In this document: in pieces, positions 59,677 through 64,000 of the stretch
How the letters are laid out: each line of letters opens with the position of its first letter
How positions within the stretch are numbered: the first letter of the stretch is position 1
DNA from: Brachybacterium ginsengisoli
GTDB lineage: Bacteria > Actinomycetota > Actinomycetes > Actinomycetales > Dermabacteraceae
DNA: 64,000 nucleotides
Assembly (NCBI RefSeq): GCF_002407065.1
Contig: NZ_CP023564.1
Coordinates: 2,914,001-2,978,000, forward strand
Direction: 5' to 3'
Notes under the pieces: model-generated
What the model was told of the DNA's origin: nothing
Seen by the model: the letters and a program-made list of their open reading frames with translations, nothing else
Database searches by the model: none
Program-made: the position numbers and the translations under genes

Positions 59677-60474
59677 ATGCGCCCTCGTCAGGAGACGGTC
59701 CAGCTGCCGATGATGCAGCCCATCCGTCGACCCTCGATCATCGACCAGGCCGAGCTCGAGCTGCGCAATGCGATCTACTTCGGCGATCTCCGCCCGGGCG
59801 ACACCATCCCGGAGGTCCAGGTCTCCAAGCAGATGGGCATCTCCCGCTCCTCGCTGCGCGAGGCCTGCCAGCGCCTGGTGCGCGACGGCCTGCTCACCCA
59901 GATCCCCGGGCGCGGGCTGTTCGTGACCCGGATGGATGCCGGCACCATGTCGGACTTCATCGACTACCGGCTCGGCATCGAGATGCAGGCCGCCTCGATC
60001 GTGGCAGACCGTGTGGCGTTCCTGCGCTCCGCGGGCGACGCCGCAGCGGCCGAGTCGCTGCTGGCGCCGCTGCGCGAGCCGATGGAGCGCACGCGCCGCG
60101 CGCTCGAGGCGGAGGAGGTCATCGAGGCGGGCAACGCCGACCTCGACCTGCACCAGCAGATCGCGGAGATCGCCGGGAACCGCTTCCTCATCTCCTCGAT
60201 GAGCACCATCGTGATCCTCACCCGGATGGGCAGCTTCTCGGACCCGCGCGGCTTCGGCGTCCGCGCCGACCTCGCCGAGGCCCACGAGAAGCTGCTGGCC
60301 GCGCTCTCCGCCGGGGACGCCTCCCGCGCCCGGGCCGTGCTGCGCGAGACGCTGCAGGAGCTCGCCGGCCGCCTGCGCAGCGGTGAGGCCGAGCTCGAGG
60401 TGGTGCGCGATCCCGATCTGCTGGAGTCCGACGGCCCCGAGTGGACCACCCTGGGCGACGACCAGGGCGAGTAG
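59677..60474 (+). CDS. GntR/FadR-family (FCD) regulator next to the ehu-like operon
   Basis: A 265-residue regulator. The winged helix domain (about residues 20-85) has LRPGDTIPEVQVSKQMGISR and SLREACQRLVRDGLLTQIPGRG; the FCD ligand domain follows with LDLHQQIAEIAGNRF and metal-binding His positions (HQQI, AHEKLL). ATG with CAGGAGGA ribosome site. It is divergent from the ehuB-like gene with palindromes between, so it probably controls uptake; a ligand such as ectoine or a breakdown product may release it. Known ectoine regulators include GntR/MocR proteins (EnuR), which differ from FCD types. Confidence 0.9.
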   Translation: MRPRQETVQLPMMQPIRRPSIIDQAELELRNAIYFGDLRPGDTIPEVQVSKQMGISRSSLREACQRLVRDGLLTQIPGRGLFVTRMDAGTMSDFIDYRLGIEMQAASIVADRVAFLRSAGDAAAAESLLAPLREPMERTRRALEAEEVIEAGNADLDLHQQIAEIAGNRFLISSMSTIVILTRMGSFSDPRGFGVRADLAEAHEKLLAALSAGDASRARAVLRETLQELAGRLRSGEAELEVVRDPDLLESDGPEWTTLGDDQGE

Positions 60475-60485
60475 CTCGAACGGCG

Positions 60486-60529
60486 AAAGGCCCCTCCCCC
60501 GCGGTATCACCGCAGGTGAGGGGCCTTTT
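60486..60529. terminator. Rho-independent terminator with T-tract
   Basis: AAAGGCCCCTC (60486-60496) pairs with GAGGGGCCTTT (60518-60528), with a hairpin in the loop and a short T run. Ends the GntR transcript and, in reverse, the tRNA-Ser transcript. Confidence 0.85.
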
Positions 60530-60535
60530 CGTCGG

Positions 60536-60624
60536 CGGAGACGAGAGGATTTGAACCTCCGAGGCGATTTTGGTCGCCTACTCCCTTAGCAGGGGAGCGC
60601 ATTCGGCCGCTCTGCCACGTCTCC
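60536..60624 (-). tRNA. tRNA-Ser (anticodon GCT)
   Basis: An 89-nt type II tRNA on the minus strand. Acceptor GGAGACG/CGTCTCC is perfect; D arm GGCAGAGCGGCCGAATGC; anticodon arm CTCCC-CTGCTAA-GGGAG with anticodon GCT; a long variable arm GGCGACCAAAATCGCC follows; T arm GAGGTTCAAATCCTC. It reads AGC and AGU. Confidence 0.96.
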
Positions 60625-60727
60625 TGGCACCGCGCTGAAGCGCGGCACGCCGATACAGCATACGGGAGCGGGAGGAGTGCTCCAAAGCGAGGGCGCGCAG
60701 ATCACGTCACACTTGCGCCCGAGCGGC

Positions 60728-61204
60728 TCAGAGGCCGAGCTTCTCCTGCAGCAGCGCGATGTGCTTCGGGGTGCCCACGCGGTACTTCACGAAGGTCAGC
60801 ACGCCCTCGGCGTCGATCGCGAAGGTGGAGCGGATGGTGCCCTGGACCAGCTTCCCGTACATGTTCTTCTCTCCCCATGCGCCGTACGCCTCCATCACCT
60901 GATGGGACTCGTCGGAGGCGAGGGTGTAGGGAAGGTCCTGCTCGGCGATGAAGCGGTCGAGCTCGGCGACGGGGTCCGGGGAGATGCCGATCACCCGGTA
61001 GCCGGCGTCGAGGAACATCTGATGGCTGTCCCGCAGATCGCAGGCCTGCTTGGTGCACAGGGAGGTGTTCGCCGCGGGGTAGAACCACAGCAGGGCCGGG
61101 GCGCCCCGCAGCGCGGCGAGGTCCACCCGGCCTCCGCCGGCGGTGGGCAGGTCGAGGGCGGGGGCGGCATCGCCCACGGCGAGCTTCACGGGTGCGGACG
61201 GCAT
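60728..61204 (-). CDS. bcp: Peroxiredoxin, Bcp type
   Basis: A 158-residue thiol peroxidase. The peroxidatic Cys50 is in NTSLCTKQACDLRD and Cys55 is the resolving partner five residues on, the pattern of Bcp/PrxQ. It lacks a signal peptide and acts in the cytoplasm on peroxides with thioredoxin. The Bcp motif usually has Pro-Gly before the Cys; here Ser-Leu replaces it, a slight variant. Start ATG has GGAGATCC upstream. Confidence 0.92.
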   Translation of the reverse strand: MPSAPVKLAVGDAAPALDLPTAGGGRVDLAALRGAPALLWFYPAANTSLCTKQACDLRDSHQMFLDAGYRVIGISPDPVAELDRFIAEQDLPYTLASDESHQVMEAYGAWGEKNMYGKLVQGTIRSTFAIDAEGVLTFVKYRVGTPKHIALLQEKLGL

Positions 61205-61242
61205 GGATCTCCTGGGACGAACGGGGGGGGTGTCCGGCCACC

Positions 61243-62964
61243 CTAGCGTCGGCGGCCGAGGTAGGTCTCGCGGAAGCGGCGCTCGGCGTGACGATCACCG
61301 AGCAGCAGCAGCTGGCCGGGCGCCGAGGGGATGGACTCGGTGTCGTAGGCCAGGGTGCCGTCCTCATCGAGCACCGCGACGATGTGGCAGCCGGTCCTGC
61401 GGCGCACCTCGTCGTCGCGCACGGAGCGGCGCGCCAGGGAGGCGGGACGGGGCACCAGGAACAGCTCGTTGCCCTCGGCGACCAGCACACGATGGCTGAG
61501 CCCGGCGTGGTTCCACAGATCGGTCGCGCCGATGGTGGCGTAGGAGAGCACGCCGTCGGCGCCCGCACGGTAGAGCGTGGCCACGTTGCGTTCGTAGGTC
61601 GCGCGGGAGACCACCTGCAGCTCCGGACGCAGGCGCCGGCAGAACAGGGTGAGGTAGACGTTGAGGTCGTCGTCCCGCGGCGTGACCAGCACGGCGGAGG
61701 CGCTCTCGAGGCCCGCGCGGCGCAGGATCCGCTGGTCGGCGGCGTCCCCGGAGACCACGGCGTAGCTCGCGGTGCCCTCGAGCACGGAGTAGGAGGTCTC
61801 GACCCGGCCGGGGAGCATCTCGACGATCGTGTTGGGCACGCCCTCGTCGCTCAGCGCGCGGGAGGCGGACCGCCCCACGCGGCCGCCGCCGAGGATCACC
61901 ACCGGCTCCTCGGAGATCTCGCGGCTCTGGAACTGCTCGTCGTACTCGGCGAGCTCGCACTCCTGCCCGGCGAGCACGAGCACGGTCCCGTCGGTGATCC
62001 GCAGGTCCGGGGTCATCGCCCGCAGCCGACCCTTGCGCATGATCGCCAGGACCCGCACCTTCGAGCGCAGCAGCGGCAGCGCCTCGCCGAGGGTGAGACC
62101 CACCAGGGCGGTTCCGCGCGCGGCGGCCTCGGCGATGATGGTCGAGCCGAAGCTGCCGATGGGGTGGTACCTGCCCGTGGAGCCCAGCACCCGGGAGGCC
62201 ATCTCGCGGCCCAGCACCTGGCCGAGCTCGAGCACGTGGTCGGCGCCGGCGAAGCCGAGCACGTCGACGGAGACGGGCTTCGCCGCGGTCACGGCGATCG
62301 GCACGCGGGCTGCGGCCTGGCGCACGGTGAAGGCGACGTTGGTGTTCGCGGTGTCCGAGAGGGTGGAGACCACCAGTCGGGCGCGCGAGGCGCCGGCGTT
62401 GCGGTAGGTCACGGCGGAGTCGAGCGGACCCACGATCACCTGGCGCCCCTGGTCGTGCAGCTCCCCGGCGAGGGCCCCGTCCTCGAGGACGATGACGGCG
62501 GGCACCCGGGAGCGCTCCGCCCGGGCGGCGAACGCCTGGGTGACCGCGTCGGAGCCCACCAGCAGCACGTGGTCGCACAGGGAGGCGGGCACCTTGCGCG
62601 GGGTGCGCGCGGCACGGCGGTGGTCCAGCCACGGGGTGACGACGTACTGGATGACGAAGAAGGGCAGCAGCACCAGCATGTAGACCACGCCGCTGAGCAG
62701 GACCCACAGCGAGAACAGCCGGCCGGCGTCCGAGGTGAAGGTGATGTCGCCGTAGCCGAGGGTCGACATGGTGGTGATTGTCCAGTACACGGCGCTCGCC
62801 CACGAGTGCTCGCCGGACTCGTGCTCCATCAGGACCTTGAACAGGACCGAGTGGACCACGACCATCACGAAGCCGATCCCGAGGATCAGCACGGCGGCCT
62901 TCGACCGTCGGCCGACGAACGGGGATCTGTCCGCGCGGCGGCGCTCGCCCTCCGTCTGTCCCAT
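61243..62964 (-). CDS. Potassium channel with two RCK (TrkA) modules
   Basis: A 573-residue two-helix channel. Helix 1 about 22-45, pore loop with the selectivity filter TLGYGD (68-73), helix 2 about 83-110, then two regulator-of-K-conductance modules from about 125 and 330. The second NAD-binding motif is VVILGGGRVGRSASRALS; the first reads VLLVGSDAVTQAFAARA, with a changed glycine pattern. Channels with two tandem RCK units form their gating ring inside one tetramer, as in BK-type bacterial channels. It likely senses NAD(H), nucleotide or ion changes. The ATG at 62964 has GAGAGGA upstream. Confidence 0.92.
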   Translation of the reverse strand: MGQTEGERRRADRSPFVGRRSKAAVLILGIGFVMVVVHSVLFKVLMEHESGEHSWASAVYWTITTMSTLGYGDITFTSDAGRLFSLWVLLSGVVYMLVLLPFFVIQYVVTPWLDHRRAARTPRKVPASLCDHVLLVGSDAVTQAFAARAERSRVPAVIVLEDGALAGELHDQGRQVIVGPLDSAVTYRNAGASRARLVVSTLSDTANTNVAFTVRQAAARVPIAVTAAKPVSVDVLGFAGADHVLELGQVLGREMASRVLGSTGRYHPIGSFGSTIIAEAAARGTALVGLTLGEALPLLRSKVRVLAIMRKGRLRAMTPDLRITDGTVLVLAGQECELAEYDEQFQSREISEEPVVILGGGRVGRSASRALSDEGVPNTIVEMLPGRVETSYSVLEGTASYAVVSGDAADQRILRRAGLESASAVLVTPRDDDLNVYLTLFCRRLRPELQVVSRATYERNVATLYRAGADGVLSYATIGATDLWNHAGLSHRVLVAEGNELFLVPRPASLARRSVRDDEVRRRTGCHIVAVLDEDGTLAYDTESIPSAPGQLLLLGDRHAERRFRETYLGRRR

Positions 62965-63072
62965 CGCCGTCCTCTCCACGATCGATCGGGAACCCGCATG
63001 CTCCGGCTCCCGGAGCACAGTAGGCCTCCGGACCCCCGCGACGCACCGGGCCCGCGCCCGGTGAGCGGAGCA

Positions 63073-63750
63073 TCACGCGGGCGGCGGACCGCTCTCCCAG
63101 GCATGGCCCACGAGCTCAGCCAGGATGTCCGTGTCGACCGCCTCGAGGGACCGCACCCAGACGCAGCCGGCGCCGCGCCGGTGCGGGCCCAGCCGCTCCA
63201 GCAGCTCCTCGCTGCGGGGATGGCCCTGCAGCCCGTAGAGCGCGAGATCCGCGGCGCGCGGGCTGAAGCCGAGCTGGAAGGTGTCCCCCTCGCGGCCGGT
63301 GGCATAGCGGTAGTGCACCTCGCCGTAGCCGATCATGCTGGGCCCCCACATCGTGGCCGGGGCGCCGGTGGCCTCCCCGAACATCGCCAGCAGGGCCGCG
63401 CCCTCGCGGCGGCGGCGCGCGCCGAGCGAGGCGATGTGGTCCTCGGGGGCGGCGCCGGTCGAGCGGGTGCGGAGATCGGCGGCGTTCCTCCCGGTCGCCC
63501 CGCGGGTCACGACCGCCGATCGGGTCTCCGCGGCGGGCGGGTCCTGGAAGGAGGCTCCGTGCTCGGCGAGCACCGCCTGCAGCCGGCGTCCGGCCGACGG
63601 GCCGACGCCGTGGAGCGCGGCGAGTTCGGGCCAGCTGCGGCCTGCCAGCTCGCCGACGATGCCCAGCCCCTGCTCGGCCAGAGCCCGGACCGCGGGGCGT
63701 CCCACACCCGGGACATCCGCGATGGGGGTGGAGAGGTCGCTGTCGCTCAT
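63073..63750 (-). CDS. Helix-hairpin-helix / DUF1801 fusion protein
   Basis: A 225-residue cytoplasmic protein. Residues 5-65 hold helix-hairpin-helix motifs (ADVPGVGRPAVRALAEQGLG, then AALHGVGPSAGRRLQ), which bind DNA non-specifically. Residues about 105-225 are a DUF1801 (YdhG/YjbR-like) domain with MWGPSMIGYGEVHYRYATG and FSPRAADLALYGL. The two parts are normally found in separate proteins; here they are joined through a 40-residue linker. Function unknown. Its start overlaps the stop of the LacI-type gene; a possible TACGCT box lies 6 bases before the ATG, within that gene's end. Confidence 0.82.
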   Translation of the reverse strand: MSDSDLSTPIADVPGVGRPAVRALAEQGLGIVGELAGRSWPELAALHGVGPSAGRRLQAVLAEHGASFQDPPAAETRSAVVTRGATGRNAADLRTRSTGAAPEDHIASLGARRRREGAALLAMFGEATGAPATMWGPSMIGYGEVHYRYATGREGDTFQLGFSPRAADLALYGLQGHPRSEELLERLGPHRRGAGCVWVRSLEAVDTDILAELVGHAWESGPPPA

Positions 63751-64000
63751 GCTCGGAGCGTAGACGAGCTCGGCGCGCGACCGACCGAGGCGCGGGGCAC
63801 GAAGCGGGTGCGCAGCCCGATCCGTGCCGGCTCGCCGCCGGCGGGTTCGTGGAGCAGGTCGATCCCGGTGGTGCCCATGTCGTAGCGGGGCACCCGCACC
63901 GTGGCCAGGCCCGGGGTGATCATCGCGGCGAAGGTGATGTCGTCCCAGCCCACCACGCTGATCTGCCCCGGCACGTCCACGCCGAAGCTGCGCAGCCGCT
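63747..64000 (-). CDS. LacI-family transcriptional regulator, C-terminal end (partial)
   Basis: The last 84 codons are in the window; the gene continues beyond base 64000. ISVVGWDDITFAAMITPGLATVR is the standard LacI/PurR ligand-domain end (landmark SVVGWDDI) and IGLRTRFVPRASVGR is its C-terminal arm. DNA-binding domain is not visible. Its stop codon overlaps the next gene's start (ATGA), so the two are on one transcript. Confidence 0.88.
   Translation of the reverse strand, partial: RLRSFGVDVPGQISVVGWDDITFAAMITPGLATVRVPRYDMGTTGIDLLHEPAGGEPARIGLRTRFVPRASVGRAPSSSTLRA

Noticed and set aside
63757..63762. TACGCT as the main promoter of the helix-hairpin-helix gene.
   Set aside because: The gene start overlaps the LacI stop codon, so read-through is sufficient; the hexamer is in coding sequence and may be chance.

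Overview
The window is a GC-rich chromosomal segment of an actinobacterium. Nearly every third codon position is G or C and GTG starts are common. It carries an ectoine-type transporter, FprA-type ferredoxin reductase, DUF3263 and LytR_C proteins, a CIRCE-controlled groEL without groES, and many promoters with a -10 box 6-7 bases before the start codon. The gene complement fits Micrococcales and looks like Brachybacterium or a close relative; that name is an inference from family content. There are no insertion sequences, phage genes, CRISPR arrays or rRNAs, and no gap between genes exceeds about 300 bases.

Left part (1-13.2 kb): the end of an aminotransferase gene runs by 4-base overlaps into an oligopeptide-type ABC transporter (binding protein, two permeases, fused double ATPase) and a GNAT acetyltransferase. 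Two divergent luciferase-like flavin monooxygenases and an endonuclease/exonuclease/phosphatase-family protein follow. Next is a compact unit of a SAM hydroxide adenosyltransferase (DUF62) and a complete ECF vitamin-type transporter (S, fused A1A2, T).

13.2-20.8 kb: a secreted cutinase/PET-hydrolase-type polyester hydrolase faces a TetR regulator across a near-perfect palindromic operator, and the pair is bracketed by two identical 39-bp terminator repeats. Then come groEL with a doubled CIRCE operator, a LytR_C membrane protein, DUF3263, uracil-DNA glycosylase, a variant leucine-rich-repeat membrane protein and tRNA-Thr(TGT).

20.8-33.6 kb: a DsbA-like thioredoxin, a Ser/Thr kinase with a multi-pass membrane tail, an AIM24 protein, an ATP-grasp/alpha-E fusion with a transglutaminase (a peptide-ligase type system), FprA ferredoxin-NADP reductase, a quinone-reductase-like MDR enzyme, a TetR-Ohr peroxide pair, a DUF1304 protein and an AlaA-type transaminase.

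33.7-40.5 kb: an alpha-galactoside utilisation unit with GH36 alpha-galactosidase, two sugar permeases, a binding lipoprotein and a convergent ROK repressor. The operator-like promoter lies before the galactosidase.

40.6-64 kb: small membrane proteins, a DUF47-Pit phosphate pair, phosphoglucomutase, a secreted Pro/Thr/Glu-rich stalk protein, LMW tyrosine phosphatase, a GNAT-App1-GNAT-aldo/keto reductase run, PEP carboxylase, a four-gene ectoine/amino-acid ABC importer (EhuABCD-like) with a divergent GntR regulator, tRNA-Ser(GCT), a Bcp peroxiredoxin, an RCK-type potassium channel, a helix-hairpin-helix/DUF1801 fusion and the end of a LacI regulator.

The strongest leads for a new system are the polyester hydrolase module with its own repressor and flanking repeats, the DUF62-ECF operon, and the ATP-grasp/alpha-E/transglutaminase set beside AIM24. 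All functional statements come from reading motifs and context; no database search was run.
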